A stretch of DNA of 64,000 nucleotides, from contig OX637405.1 of NCBI GenBank assembly GCA_951799425.1, positions 24,779,635 through 24,843,634 of the forward strand, given 5' to 3'. The position numbers and the translations under genes were made by a program. Under the pieces are notes generated by a model. It did not search any database. It was given only the letters and a program-made list of their open reading frames with translations, and was not told where the DNA came from. The stretch comes from Ilex aquifolium (lineage: Eukaryota; Streptophyta; Magnoliopsida; Aquifoliales; Aquifoliaceae). Of the stretch, positions 11,160 through 26,843 are shown one piece after another (the stretch's first letter is position 1; every line of letters begins with the position of its first letter).

Positions 11160-12902
11160 GATGGGTACCTAATTATAACTTATATGTGCTGGTTGTTTTT
11201 AGAGTTAACTTCCATTAACCCCTTCTGCTTTGGTCTTCTAGCATTTCACACCTGGTCGCATAAAAATATCGACATAACCCATTGTGTTGTTTGAGTACAA
11301 TAATCTTTTACCATCGTTAATGGCGATGGCAAGAAGACTTTCGTACTCTAATTGTCTTTTTTTTTTCACTTGAACGAGAATATGTTCATCACCACCTCCA
11401 TCTCACTGACCACAATTACCATGACACTACGCACCACAATCCACTACAAATTGAAATGAATCATTTTGAATAATAGTAGAGGATTTCTCCAGCAACTCGC
11501 AAAATAATAAAAATTGCTTGCTCTACCATTTTCAGTAATTTCTGGTGCATCCATAAACCGCCTATAAGACCGCAAAAAATATTGGATCAATTCATTTACT
11601 AAATCCATGCTTTGACAAGTATTTGGAAGCTAGAGGATGGATAAAATCATCCACTATTGCCCATTCATTTGTTATGTTGTTGGAGGCTCATGAGCCTTGG
11701 TTAAGTTGGATAGTTAAGTATGAATGACTTTGATCTTTTATGCCTCACCTTTTTAAATTTGGTTATATTGGGCTATTTTTTCACAATTTGTTAATTGATA
11801 TCATTTAAGGGATTTGAGGCTCTATTAACTTTTAATCATGTGTTCACATATCACCAACACTTACAATCATGCAAGATCATTAATCAATTAAGCTAACTAG
11901 ACTCTTAAATATGAAAGTGAATGGTTGACGTGTACTTAATTTTTGAATTTTCACAAATCACACATAATTTAAGCACCCTAAAAAATCCATTGCAATGAAC
12001 AGTTAAAGTAAAGCTATCCATGACATCGAAGATGGACTTTTTCAGTGGAGAGATCGATTGAAGGAAATGAGCGTTTAATCATGGTATTAGTTGATGTATA
12101 ATATTCGAGTACTTATAGATTAACCTTGGGATAGTAAATTAAGCTTTAGTGAACCCCACGAGTGGTTTCCGCGCAATTTTTCTTAGTTGGGTTTTTGAGT
12201 CAACAATTGTTCGTCTCCTTATTAATTTATTTGCTTATAACACTTACAATTGATGCTAACACGCGCAATATGAGTTTGATGTTTTGATTGTTTACATTTC
12301 AAATCATTAATAGTGGTTTTTGTGAAATTGTCTTGGTTGGGATCATCTTGAGAGATTGAGGGTTAATCATCAATTGACATATTCATTACATGCATATTCA
12401 TGCTATGTTTGGGTTGCTCTTGTTAGATAGGATTCAAAAGATTAATGGAATAATTAACTTTCAATTTAGTAATTGTGATCGAATTAGGTTAAAATTGATA
12501 TTTATTTAGGCATTAAATTTTAATTAATCTATTTACCTCCTCTAGGTAGTGTCTTAATCCCATGTATATAATCATGAGAGATGATCCATTCTGCATTCGT
12601 TAATTTTCTTAACATTATTTTGTATAAAAACTTTTGTGTTGTTCATTTTTTTTTCCCCATAATGTATAATGTGAGACAAAAAATGGGGAGTTGGTGATGT
12701 CAATTTGGTGCCACTTAAATTCTTGGCTCAAAGTTTGTATGGTTGCAAAGAGGGTAAATCATAATTACATAAGATACTTTTTATTTATATTACTCCATAG
12801 GTGGACACAAAATTTAGGGATCAATTTACTCTCTTAGTTTTATTACCTAGTGTGTTTAGCCACAGGTCCATTGCTAATTTATTAGTATATAGTACAAAAA
12901 AT
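10974..12902. other. Intergenic, AT-rich, no gene recognised
   Basis: Apart from the poly-G run at 11123-11155, I see no long reading frame, tandem array or paired transposon ends in these 1.9 kb. Confidence 0.45.
11123..11155 (+). repeat. Uninterrupted run of 33 G
   Basis: Homopolymer of 33 G following AACATGGAGAAA. Such a long run may be a real microsatellite or may be of uncertain length because of sequencing. Confidence 0.9.
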
Positions 12903-14172
12903 GGAAAACTTTATCCATACCTCTTGTAAATTGCTCTATTTTCAAGTAGACCCCTTATATTATCTGAAACTTCATTACACTCCTTTCTAATTTATATGTT
13001 TATATCGTTCACACCATGTGCCGTGAATCAACATTACTGACAAACTTAAAATTGCTCATACCTTGCAAACTTTTTTTCTTATTACTTATAGTACCCTTCT
13101 ACTCCTCTTTCTCTCACCAAAATGTTGCATCATTGTAATATGTCTATTTATATAAAAAAGTAAAGTCAAATCTATAGTTTATTATTGTATATATAGTTTC
13201 CATATTGGATTTTATTGTAAAAAATGTCATATTCAATTTTTTGATATGTAATAATATTATGATATTATAATACAAACAATAATTTATAATTTAATCAAAT
13301 ACTTTGACAAAAAATATAATATATTTAGATGTGCAAATACTCAAAAAATCAAAATTTTACAATGCAACTCCAATATAAATAAAAGAGGAAATGTTTAAAG
13401 AAGTTGAAGAGATACCTAAAAAAATTACAGATTAAGTACTCAATGAGGAGTAGAAGAAATTATTAATTATGCGTAATAATTAAAATAATAAATAATTATT
13501 CAACATATAATTTATTATTCAGTTAAATTATAAATATAATTTAATTTTGTTATTTAAAAATTATTATTTAAATATTCATATGTAACACAAGTCATGAATT
13601 ACTAGTATAGATAAATACACATTTATGTGTGCATTATATTTGGTCAAATACAAAATAGAGGTAAACTAGTCATAACTGGTGTCAGAAGACACGATAAAAT
13701 ATAAGATTCTAACGTTCAAAAAATTGATCCAATTATACCAAATTTAAAATTAATTTCTTTGCTTATATCATTTAAAATTAATTTTCACCTATTATTTTCT
13801 TAAAAATAGCGTCAAAATTTTCTCAAAATACATAATTCGATAAATTTTTTTAACATGTGTACACTATCATGTATGAAATAAAAGTTGTGTTAAACTATAA
13901 ATTAACTAAATATTAAATGATTGAACATGTGATAAAATTGAGTGATGTGATTTTTTTTGGAGGGAAAATGTATATGAGATAAAAATTTAACTTGCTAACA
14001 GATTTATTATATAGATATTTAAGTTTTGCAGGGGCAACTTAGTAAAAGGTTCACTTTTGTTACTTTTGTTTGGAGACAAACTCTGACAAGGAGTATCAGC
14101 GAAGTTTTAGATAATATAGGGAAGTCTCTTTAAAGATAATATATTTTAGAGGGGGGTGGATGAAATTTTTCC
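12903..14172. mobile_element. Long-TIR DNA transposon, Mutator-like, non-autonomous
   Basis: The left end GGAAAACTTTATCCATACC and the reverse-complemented right end GGAAAAATTTCATCCACCC begin an imperfect inverted repeat of about 80 bp. It includes TATATTATCTGAAACTTC against TATATTATCTAAAACTTC and ends near ACTCC on both sides. Flanks are A-rich (ACAAAAAAT / TTAAAAAAA or TAAAAAAAT), an imperfect 9-bp duplication at best. The interior is very AT-rich with no open frame. Confidence 0.6.
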
Positions 14173-14383
14173 TTAAAAAAATAGGAAAAAAGTTTTTCAA
14201 AATCTTCGCCTCCTAATTTTTCATAATTTTGACTTATTTAATTACAAACATCATAATCAAATCAACTCCATTCAAATTATTTAGAAATTACTTGCACTTT
14301 TATTGTCCATATAATAACTCCTTTAATTTTTTTTTAAAAAAATTAGCTGAGTCCATTAATAAATAGTTTTTCATTATATTAAG

Positions 14384-14610
14384 TTTGACACGATACGATT
14401 AACTAACACAAATCGACACGACTTAAGATAATTTGGGTGAGACCTTAACGGGTTTAAATGGTAAATGAGTTGATCCGTCAAACACGTTTAATAAACGGGT
14501 CGTGTTCGGATGAAACCTGTCAACTCGTTTATCACCGTTTAAATAAAATTAATATAATAATAAATTAATAATTATTTTAAAAAATTAGCTAAAATTTTTT
14601 TTAGTGACAG
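14384..14610 (-). mobile_element. Truncated copy of the 26844-27546 hAT MITE family
   Basis: From TTTGACACGATACGATTAAC through GGGTGAGACCTTAACGGG and AATAAACGGGTCGTGTTC it follows the reverse complement of the right end of the element at 26844-27546, including the downstream AATTAATATAATAATAAATT. The opposite terminus and TSD are absent. Confidence 0.65.
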
Positions 14611-14998
14611 CCACATAAAATATATAAGTCATCTAAAATTGTTATATTATTAGTTTTACCCGTTTAAATAAAATTAATACAGTGCAGCGCTTGTACAGTG
14701 CATCGCACAAGTTATTTGGAATCCAAAATATAAGAAAGATTAATCCCAAATCCCAACTGGGAATTACTCGGAATCAAACATTCCGTTGACTTACGAAGAC
14801 CATAGTCAGAGGACATTCCAGTCATTCACCAAAGGGCATATATGTCCCAGCAGAAAATCCCAATTTTAAAACTCAAATCCCTCATTGTCATTACCTCAAA
14901 ACCGCATCGTGACCGTCAGTTTCCACCATCCAACGGCATCAACGGTCTGAATAAAATAGGAGGGAAACAACACCAGCCGTTGGATCTCACTTCTCGCA

Positions 14999-15006
14999 TA
15001 TATAAA
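14999..15006 (+). promoter_or_regulatory. TATA box of the beta-tubulin promoter
   Basis: TATATAAA lies about 105 bp upstream of the donor site of the leader intron and about 30 bp upstream of the CT-rich stretch near 15030 (ACACTCACTCTCTTCTC). That is a typical plant transcription-start setting. The start site itself is inferred. Confidence 0.65.
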
Positions 15007-15109
15007 CCTTTGTAGGGTTCACACTCCACGCCACACACACTCACTCTCTTCTCGATCGGGTTAATCTCAGAATCGGTCGGAGTTGTTCGAATCTATTCGA
15101 ATTTTAGAG

Positions 15110-16340
15110 GTATAAACTCCTCTTCTCAACTTCCTTTCGTGTACATTTGTGTCGGAATTACATGAAATTCATTAGGTTTGTGTGCGCGTGTGTGCTGATA
15201 TTTGGCCTGCAAAACAGCACGAATTTCTGTAAACTAAGTTGGGATAATTGCTAGATTTCTAGAAAATGTTCTAATTTTGTAGATTTTCTTCTACATTTTG
15301 TATTATTTCTTATCTGCTAGATGTTGTTTATTTACTTTGTTTCTCCTTTGGATCTGTTGAAGATCTTTGAATCTCGTGCCACAACAATTATAATTTTTTC
15401 GGCGATTTTTGGATTATGTTTTATGGTGTTTTGTGTAATATGTAAGGTTTTGGTTGATCTGATCTGTCCATTACGGGTAAAATGCTGCATTGCATTGCTT
15501 AGAAATTTCATTCCATTGCGGGTGGTATCCTTTTTGATACCTAGAGTGTTCCTGGATCTGAAAGCTATGTTTGTCAGAATGGATCTGGAACCGAGGAAAA
15601 GTTATTTCGAATTCTGAACTGAATTTGGCCAATTCCATTTCCAAATCTTTAATCCATGTACTCAAATGCAGTAAATCTGAGTTCCCTGAATTTGTCTCCT
15701 CTCCGATTAGGGATTAGAGGGAGGAAACTGAATGTAAGGATCTCATCGTATTTGAAAAGCCCCCTTGAATTCTTGATAAAGATTAAAATCAACTGATGTG
15801 GATAATTGGTACCTTTCAACTGGCCTGTAATTGGAGAGTATCAAATCGGATCTATACTACCTGATTATCATATGCCGTAGTATAGACAGTTGAAAATTTC
15901 TATATGGTTAATTACTTGCTTCAACTGGATTATTTAGATCTCTTGAAAATCTGGTTACATTGTTGGTACATGTGTCCTGTTACCACAGGGATTTAGCAGT
16001 ATTGTATTCTTACCGTCACGGTGTCGTTGCTTGATTTCAATGACACTAGTTCAAGTTATATTATTTTCTTATCACTTTACTTTTAAATCGAAAGATCTTT
16101 TCTATTTCAATGGAGTCACAAGTTAGCATACTTCCTCTCTTGAGTTTTCAAGAAAGAGAGAAATTATCCACAAATTTTTAGCAAAATTCTTTTCTAAAGC
16201 TATAGTATTTTTTCTTAGTCATTGTCTTTCTGTTTGTCATGAATTGAGTTAGTATTGGTTACGTGTGAATTCACTTTTGGTCTTTTTTTTGGTACTTTGT
16301 AGTTTTTGGTGAATTGACTATTCTGTCTGTTCAATTTCAG
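15110..16340 (+). other. Intron in the 5' leader of the beta-tubulin gene
   Basis: A donor at AGAG/GTATAAAC (15110) and an acceptor TTCAATTTCAG/CAAAA (ending 16340) bound 1231 bp of T-rich sequence. The acceptor lies 5 bases before the start codon. Short open frames inside it (for example 15321-15617) lack recognisable motifs and are treated as chance. Leader introns often support expression in plant housekeeping genes; that role here is inferred. Confidence 0.65.
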
Positions 16341-16345
16341 CAAAA

Positions 16346-19547
<3,202 letters not shown>

Positions 19548-20367
19548 GTGTGAAGTGAAAAGAATTGAAGAAGAAAGCCAGTGCCCCTTGCTGCTCCATT
19601 GTGGAATTTGATGCATTCTATATCTAATCCATTATGTTGTCTAGAAATCTTCTTTCTTTTTTGTATTGGGTGAAGATGGTATGAAACTACCTGGTTTTTA
19701 CTCTTCGAGTCGGTGAGTAATCGAGATAGATATGAGAGTTTGAGAGAAGGATGGGTCTCGGATTTCAGATTGATTATTGTCACTTTGCATATGGTGTAGT
19801 AAATTTCTGCTTATGATATCGTATCCTCTTCAGAAATTCTATCTTCAATTGCCCTCTTCATTTTAATTTGTTCCTTGTGTTGCCTTCTGAGTAAAGAACA
19901 AATTGGAATGGGATGCTTCTATGCTCCTCTTGATTTTTCAATTGAATAATACTATTGAAATTTAACAAATTGATTCAATTTGTTGAACTATTTGTGGTAG
20001 AGACATTGTCCAATAATGTTGTTGTGATTGTAACTCTGAGACTTTTTTATTGAGATTTTATTACTTGTTAGATCATTATGTTAATAAATTAAATCAATTT
20101 TTTAGAGTGTAATAACATTACTCTTTCAATTATTACTTGTTGGGTTGGAGGGTTTGAAGAGTAAACAGAGCCCAAGAAACGAACAAAGCCCAAGAAACAG
20201 GGAAGCCCATGTGGGTAGGATGTATGTCTCTTGACATGAATTTGTTGGTGATTCTATCAATTGGTTTGCCGAGAGAACAATCTGTTGAGATGAATTGATA
20301 GCGCTAGGGTTGTAAAACAAATCAGGGTATCCGGATTTGTGGTTGGTAAGCAATTTTTGTCGAAAAG
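19548..20367. other. Beta-tubulin 3' untranslated region and downstream spacer
   Basis: No protein gene is seen. T-rich plant-style 3' end signals (CTTTCTTTTTTGTATTGGG near 19652) suggest the transcript ends within the first few hundred bases, but no clean AATAAA is present. The spacer runs to the copia insertion. Confidence 0.4.
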
Positions 20368-20566
20368 TAAAAGAGTTAGACAAAATGCTATTAGAGTTGG
20401 ATTTCCTCACCGTAACTGAGATAATTATAATCCTAATTTATATACATGATTTGAATATAAAATTCTGCTACATACATATCTCTTTTGATCTAACAGATAT
20501 CTTGATTGAGCTTGATCCCCATTAGTTTGTTGTTTATCCTTAGCCTTATTACTTGATGATTCAATA
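20368..20566 (-). repeat. 3' LTR of the minus-strand copia element
   Basis: It shares AATGCTATTAGAGTTGG and ATACATGATTTGAATATAA with the other LTR, but lacks about 50 bp present there (the stretch with CTTTCGTATTTATAGGC near 24870). Confidence 0.8.
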
Positions 20567-20807
20567 CGCCTCCTCAAAGTCAACGGGAGGTCAAGGATGT
20601 TGAGCTTGGATCGCAAGGTTGTGTAATGAGTAGAAACAAGTATTTGGTAAGAACATCGGCAATTTGATCTTTACTGGAAAGAAACTGAACGGCGAGATCA
20701 CAATGAGCAATCTTCTCGCGAACGAAATAATAATCAATGGCAACATGTTTTGTTCGATCATGAAGAACTAGATTGGCAGAGAGATAAGTGACACCTATGC
20801 TGTCACC

Positions 20808-21851
20808 TTATAACACAGGAGGAATAGACAAAAAAATTCCTAGATCATGTATAAGTGATTGAATCCAGATTAACTCAGCAGTAGAGTTGGCAAGTGCTAA
20901 ATATTTTGTCTCCGTGCTAGAGTGCGCAATAGTTGGTTGTTTGCGAGAACTCCGCGAAATTAAATTTGACCCAAAATACAAGCAATACCTACTCGTGGAG
21001 CAACGATCATCAGGGCAACCAGCCCAATCAGCATTCGAATATGCACTTAAGAAAGTAGAAGAGGAAGGACGAAAAAGAAGGCCATGACTAATTGTATGCT
21101 TGAGATAGCATAATATGCATTTCATAGCTGACCAATGCGACACTATTGGACAATGCATAAATTGGCAAACACGGTTAACTACAAAGGAAATATCGGGACG
21201 GGTCAAGGAAAGGTATTGCAAGGCCCCATTAGTACTACGATACAAGTGCGAATCAGAAAAGAATGCATCGACAAGCTTGGAAAGAGGAGGCGAAGCAGCC
21301 ATGAGAGAAGTCATGGGTTTGGCAAGATGCATATTGGTTCGCTTGAGAAGATTGAGAATATAACATTGCTGACATAGATGCAGACCACTAGATAAATGCC
21401 GAGCTTTGACACCAAGGAAATAATATAAAGAGTCTAAGTCTTTCACACCAAAGTCGCACTGTAGACTATTAATAAGAGAGGAATCGCTGCATCTTGAGAG
21501 GCAATAACAAGAATATCGTCAACATAAACAAGGACAAAAATGTTCACACTTGGGCTGCCATAAATGAATAACGAAGAATCAGCTTTGGAAGACCGAATCA
21601 AGCTCAATAATCCTATTGGTGAGCCGAGAAAACCATGCTCGTGGTGCTTGTTCTAAGCCGTATAAGGCTTTGTTCAATTTACAAACCTGGAGGTTGTTGC
21701 ATAAAGACAGTTTCTGTGAGGTAGCCATGTAAAAACGCATTTTGAATATCGAGTTGGTGAATTTGCCAACCCCGATAAACAACAAGAGAAAGAAGTAAGC
21801 AAATGGTCTGAGGTTTGATGATCGGACTGTATGTCTCATCGTAATCAACAC
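20808..21851 (-). pseudogene. Copia reverse transcriptase C-terminus and RNase H
   Basis: On the minus strand, the palm-domain segment [15 protein letters not shown] lies in 21579-21851. The catalytic YVDDI motif is readable at about 21495-21530 in another frame. A long RNase H frame (20808-21446) carries YYFLGV, YLSLTRPDI, the DWAGCPDDRCSTS block and a final ALANSTAELIW. These are the expected copia parts in order, split by frameshifts, so no working enzyme is likely. The 3' LTR lies 240 bp further on. Confidence 0.85.
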
Positions 21852-22386
21852 TCGGCTGTTGAGAAAATCCTTTAGCGACTAATCACGCTTTATACCGCTC
21901 AATAGAACAGTCAGAATGTCGCTTTAATTTGAAAACCCATTTGCAGCCGATTATATTCATAGAAGATGTCGCGGGAACAAGACTTCAAGTATTGTTTTTT
22001 AGGAGAGCATCAAATTCAAAATTCATGATCGATCGCCACGACGGATGTGTTGCGGCTGAAGAGTAACAAGTTGGTTCAATTTCATCGAGTGAAGAAGTAG
22101 CCAACATTGCTTGAAGGAGAGGATAAAGAGCATCCCATCAGTGTATTGTTTTTCTTTAACAATATTGTTGTGCAATCAAGTGACCATGGGATGAATGGAA
22201 TGGTGAGGGGATGTTGTGGTAGTTGTTGAGCATGAGGAGTCAGCTAGTGGATGATCAGAAGAGGGACATGAGGAGTCCTCTGGACAGGGTGCACTATGGT
22301 TGAACATAGGAGCAGTGGTTGAAACTGAAGTGTGTTGGACCAGAGCAAAGGCAGAAACATGCGCATAAATTGTGGGGACAACCATG

Positions 22387-23910
22387 CTAGTTTGGTAGTG
22401 ATTCATGAGATGCAACTGGTGTTTGGCAGATTAGAAGAGTCCAAGTAGGCAGAGACAATGCCTGTGGAGTTTCTATAGTCGAAAAATCAGTAGCAAAAGG
22501 AAAACAAGTTTCATCAAAAGTCACATTTCGAGAAATATACAATCGACCAGAAGCAACAAGCAAACACTTGTATCCTTTGTGAGAACTGCTACATCCCAAA
22601 AATACACACTTAATAGAGCGAAAATCCAATTTATGTGTGTTGTAGGGACGAAGACAAGGCCAACAAGCAAAACCAAAACTTTTAAGAAAATAATAATCAG
22701 GTGAAATTTTAAATAACCATTCAAAGGGAGACTGATTTTGTAAGGTGGGTGAAGGCAAGCGATTTATCAAGTAATAGGCAGTAAGAAAAGAATCTTTCCA
22801 AAAATTAGAGGGAACATTAACCGTAGCCATTAATGAGAGGCCCGTCTCAACAATGTGACGATGCTTGCGTTCAACAGAACCATTTTGCTGGTGGATATGT
22901 GGACAAGTGAGACAATGGGTGATCCCAAGAGAGTGACAATAATTGTTTATTCAACGATAGTCACCTCCCCAATCCGTTTGAAGGGATTTAATTTTCCGAT
23001 CAAATAATGTTTCAACAAGAAGTTGGAATTTGTGAAATATAATTTCACATCAGACTTGCGTTGGATGGGAAACAACCAAGTAAACCGACTATAATCATCA
23101 ACAAATAAAACTTAATATTCCATTATTTGAAGGTAGAGGTGCAGGGCCCCATACATATGAGAATACAAGTTCAAGATGAAATTTAGATTTCGATAGTGAA
23201 AGAAAAAATGGAAGATTGTGACTCTTAGCACATTGACAAGAATTACACATAGTAGAAACTTTTTAAGAAGTCACTGGAAGATTATTGGATGAAACAACTT
23301 GACGAACAGTGTGAAGTGCTGGTTGTCCAAGTCGACGATGCCACTGATCCAATGATGCCCGTTCACCGAGCAAGGCAAGTTGAGCAACATTATTGAGGGA
23401 GGACATTAGAAGTTTGGAAAGACCATCATCATTCAGGCCTTGCAGAAGAATTATCCCCATGAGCCAATCCTGAAGAAGAAAATAGGAAGGGTGAAATTCA
23501 AAAAATATGATATTCTCAAAAGCAAACTGACTAACAAAAAGGAGATTTTTTTTTTATGTCAGGGACATGCAAAACATTATTTAAGTGAACAATGGAGTGA
23601 GAAGTAAGCAATTTAGTAGACCCAATATGTTTGATAGGAAGGTTGGTACCATTGCCTCGAATGTGATCACTTCCTGTATACTCATCAGCCCGAACATTTA
23701 AAATTTTGAGATCAATTGTCAAATGGTTGGTTGCACCCAAATCTGGGTACCAGTTAAGGTCAGAAACATTCTGTGCAGTAGAAATGAAAGCACTTAGATT
23801 GCCAACTTGATCACCGTGATAAGCGTGGTTAAAGTGTTCAAAACATCGGAGAGTAGTGTGGCCAGTTTTATTACAAACTTGACAAATTGGTTTGTTGCAT
23901 AATTGTGAGG
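22387..23910 (-). pseudogene. Copia zinc knuckle, protease and integrase region
   Basis: Minus-strand pieces in changing frames. A CCHC knuckle (CQVCNKTGHTTLRC) lies near 23845-23895. The protease site is DLGATNH, where a leucine replaces the serine of the usual D-S-G-A, at about 23730. The pre-integrase segment DQWHRRLGQPALHTVRQ is at 23280-23365. The late integrase region with NFWKDSFLTAYYLINRLPS and KCVFLGCSSSHKGYKC is at 22480-22800. The catalytic core between them is disrupted. Together they would have matured and inserted the element; now inactive. Confidence 0.8.
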
Positions 23911-24202
23911 AATCGCCTCATCAACACCCCATGCCACGCTGCTGCCTAGAATAATTAGAAGAATGATTTTGATCTGAAGAATATGTGGAAGATCGATTGG
24001 GATTAGTTGAGAAGGAAGATGATTTGCAACGGCCGCAGTTGGTATTATTTCGAGAGGCAACATTTGCAGTTCCTAGTGAAAAATCAGCAGCAACTGTATG
24101 GTGCCCCAACTAAAGTTCATAGGATAAAAGATGACCATACAGATCATCAACTATCATAGGGTCAATTCGAGTAGTCACAGAGGTGACTAAGGAGTCATAA
24201 TC

Positions 24203-24772
24203 TTAGCCATCTACCAAGATGTAAGAAATAATATCAAAATTATTGAGTGGTTGGCCAATGGAGGCAAGAGTATCCACAAATCCTTTGACTTTTTGAAAAT
24301 AGTCCATGATTGAAGAAGTGCTCTTTTTAATTGTAGCAAGTTGGTAACGAATCTGCATGATCTGTGCCTTTGAGTGCGAATCAAACATTTTCTCCATTGT
24401 GATCCATACATCGCGTGAAGTGGAGCAGCCCACCACATGAGCAATGATTCCTTTGAAAAGTGAAGAAATAATCGAATTGAGGATAATCTGATCCTGTTGC
24501 AACCAGAATAGATAATCTGGATTGCTGATTGTGGTGGACTCACCATCTTGAGATGAAGAATTCGAAATAGACAGAGAATGAATGGTTATGGTTCCATCAA
24601 GATAACCGAAGAGATATTGACCTCTAAAATATGGAACTACTTGTGTTTTCCATAATAAGTAGTTGTCATGGTTCAAATTTATGGGAAAAGGATGATTTAG
24701 ATTTGTAAGGTTAAGTGTGGGAGGGATTGAAGTAGTGGTTGAAGAAATCAAAGATGATGAACTACTAGCCAT
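24203..24772 (-). pseudogene. Copia gag (capsid) region
   Basis: The frame reads MASSSSSLISS then HPFPINLNHDNYLLWKTQV, the start of the UBN2/copia-type gag fold, followed by LDGT and a helix-rich capsid stretch ending LVDG*. I chose the methionine at 24772 because the frame upstream runs into the primer site and LTR. The gag continues in other frames to about 23800 (the G-rich and S-rich linker), so it is broken by an early stop. It encoded the particle protein. Confidence 0.75.
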
Positions 24773-24793
24773 ATAGGAGCGTGTCAATGACTT

Positions 24794-24804
24794 CTCTAAT
24801 ACCA
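24794..24804 (-). other. Primer-binding site, initiator-Met tRNA type
   Basis: Minus strand TGGTATTAGAG directly after the 5' LTR, one base away from the standard TGGTATCAGAG. Confidence 0.75.
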
Positions 24805-25058
24805 TAAAAGAGTAAGACAGAATGCTATTAGAGTTGGATTTCCTCACCTTGACTTTGGTTGAGGTTTTGCTTTCGTATTTATAGGCAACTTCTTTACAAC
24901 AGAGATAATGATAATCCTAATCTATATACATGATTTGAATATAAAATTTTGCTAACTACATATCTCTTGTGATCTAATAGATATTATGATTGAGCTTGAT
25001 CGCCCTTGGTTTGTTGCTTATCCAGTTATCCTTAGTCTTGTCACTTGATGATTCAATA
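24805..25058 (-). repeat. 5' LTR of the minus-strand copia element
   Basis: 254-bp copy holding the segment missing in the 3' LTR, including a GCCTATAAATAC box on the minus strand near 24875, a likely LTR TATA element. Confidence 0.8.
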
Positions 25059-25319
25059 AAAAGCAAGCTAAGCTTGAACTTGTGAAATTTTTATGTGGTT
25101 TGATTATGGCTTGGCAAGTTTGATAATGTTTTAACCTATTTAATACATCAAACTACTAGAAACTGCTCAACTAAGGTTTGTTTGATATTCATTCATGCAA
25201 TAAATGGATCAAGTTGGAGAACTAGATTGAATTTTGAACAAGCTTGATTCTACTTAGACTCATTAGATCCTCAGGCAAGGGTATGTAATCAAATGGAATT
25301 TTATTCATCCAGAGTGCAG

Positions 25320-25938
25320 TACGGGTGCAACTTGGGTGGATTAATTCAAACCCAATCCAAACGTAGAGCAAAATATTCCGCATTTGGATTGATGTTTGTA
25401 GTACTTGGGTTAGGTTGGGCAAACAAATCTCAAATCCAATTGAATTCGTACAATACTCGGGTTGGAGCTTCGAGCTGACAGGTTCAACCGGAATCCAACC
25501 TCATTTAAGAAATTGAATTCAACCCGAAATTTTAAAGCAAATAAACAATCACAAATACAAATCTATAAAATATGTTCCCACATCTACGCTGCACCTCTCA
25601 ATCATTGTTATTGATGTGTGAATCCAAGTTGCAAATGTGAAATTTGTTCTTTTTATTTCTAATTAGTTTTGATTAATGAAAATTTTATAAAATTTAGGTT
25701 CAATTTGAGGTTGAACACAAAATTGAACCCTATTTTTGGTTTATTTGATTTTGATTCATGCAAAACCCAATTTCAAACAAAATAATATAACCTGAGCTCA
25801 ATTCGAGTTCAAAAACTTGATCACAAGTTGGGCTCGAGTTGAGCACAAGTTGGGTTGGACTCAGGTTAAAGTTTAATATTTTTGGTTGAGCTTAGAGTCA
25901 CCCCTCAACTCGTCCAAGCCACCCGATTTGCACCCGTA
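25320..25938. mobile_element. TIR transposon remnant, possibly hAT
   Basis: The left end TACGGGTGCAACTTGGGTGG and the reverse-complemented right end TACGGGTGCAAATCGGGTGG are clear inverted repeats. The interior has many AATTCAACC/GGGTTGGACTC-type words. Flanking octamers do not match, so TSD support is lacking. Confidence 0.55.
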
Positions 25939-26209
25939 GAATATAAGAGACAAGTAATGCTCACCTATGCTATGGTTTTCTTTTTTCAAAAAATGAGTCC
26001 ACTATGCATGGTAAAAGTGTTGCTCTAACAACAGCTACATAGTTTTATTTTGAGCACAATTGCATGCTCACATCATGTGATGGACTACACTTTAGTACCG
26101 CTACTTTGCTTTATGGTACCATACCAAAAAGTAAGAGACCTTCCTTACATGATACTTGTCCATTAAAAAGTCTATGACTGGTGAAACCAATATTGTATAT
26201 TTGAAATAT

Positions 26210-26800
26210 GTTGTAACTCCACAGGGGTTGTAACATAACCAGAAAAGTTATAACTCAACCCTAAAACTTGTAACACCGCCCCCAAAATGTTGTAACCTCA
26301 CCTAAAAAAATTATAAACCAAATCGAAAAAGTTCTAACCCTACCAAAAAAGGTTTTAACAAACCCAAAAAAGTTGTAACCCCAACCAGAAAAGGTGTAGC
26401 CCCACCCCAAAAGATTGTAACTCAATTCAGAAAAATTATAACCCTACCCCAAAAAGTTGTAGCGCCACCCAAAAAAATATAACCTCAACCAAAAAAGGTA
26501 TAATCCCATCCCCAAATGTTGTAACCCAATCTAAAAAATTGTAACCCCTAATAGCCGTAGTGCGATCCTCCCACTGGGGGTCCACTATGCCAAAAGCAAG
26601 AGAAACCATATCCCTCTCTTTCCTTTTTTCACCCCCATGTCGCCACACGGTGGGACATAGGGACGACCCAAAAGGTTGTAACCCAATCTAGAAAAGTTGT
26701 AACCCCACCCCAAAAAATTGTAATCCCTCCTTAAAAAGTTATAACCCCACCCAAAAAGTAATAATTCCACCCCCAAAAGGTTGTAACTTAACCCAAAAAG
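26210..26800 (+). repeat. Minisatellite of approximately 20-bp GTTGTAAC units
   Basis: Roughly 23 degenerate copies of AAAAGTTGTAACCCCACCC, in two blocks (about 26210-26555 and 26668-26800) separated by 110 bp of unrelated sequence. Units vary at most positions, so the array is old. Similar units occur in the small MITE at 10663-10965. Confidence 0.8.
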
Positions 26801-26843
26801 GTGGAGTTAGACTTTTGGGTAAACATATCACTGCTAGGGTGAG

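Larger units (their letters stand above)
20368..25058 (-). mobile_element. Ty1/copia retrotransposon, full structure, disabled
   Basis: Two LTRs flank about 4.2 kb of copia coding sequence on the minus strand. The pentamer AAAAG at 20363-20367 and 25059-25063 is a perfect TSD. LTRs begin TATTGAATCATCAAG on the minus strand; a Met-type primer site follows the 5' LTR and a GA-rich tract (CTTTGAGGAGGCG) precedes the 3' LTR. Order gag, protease, integrase, RT, RNase H fits Ty1/copia. Frameshifts and stops break the polyprotein into many pieces. It lies 0.8 kb downstream of the tubulin stop, in opposite orientation. Confidence 0.9.

Noticed and set aside
15321-15617. 98-codon open frame upstream of tubulin
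   Set aside because: Lies wholly within the leader intron, hydrophobic by T-richness, no family resemblance.
20126-20410. 94-codon frame beginning with the same residues as the copia gag frame at 24847
   Set aside because: The shared start (MRKSNSNSILS) is LTR sequence, present at both ends; true gag starts at 24772.
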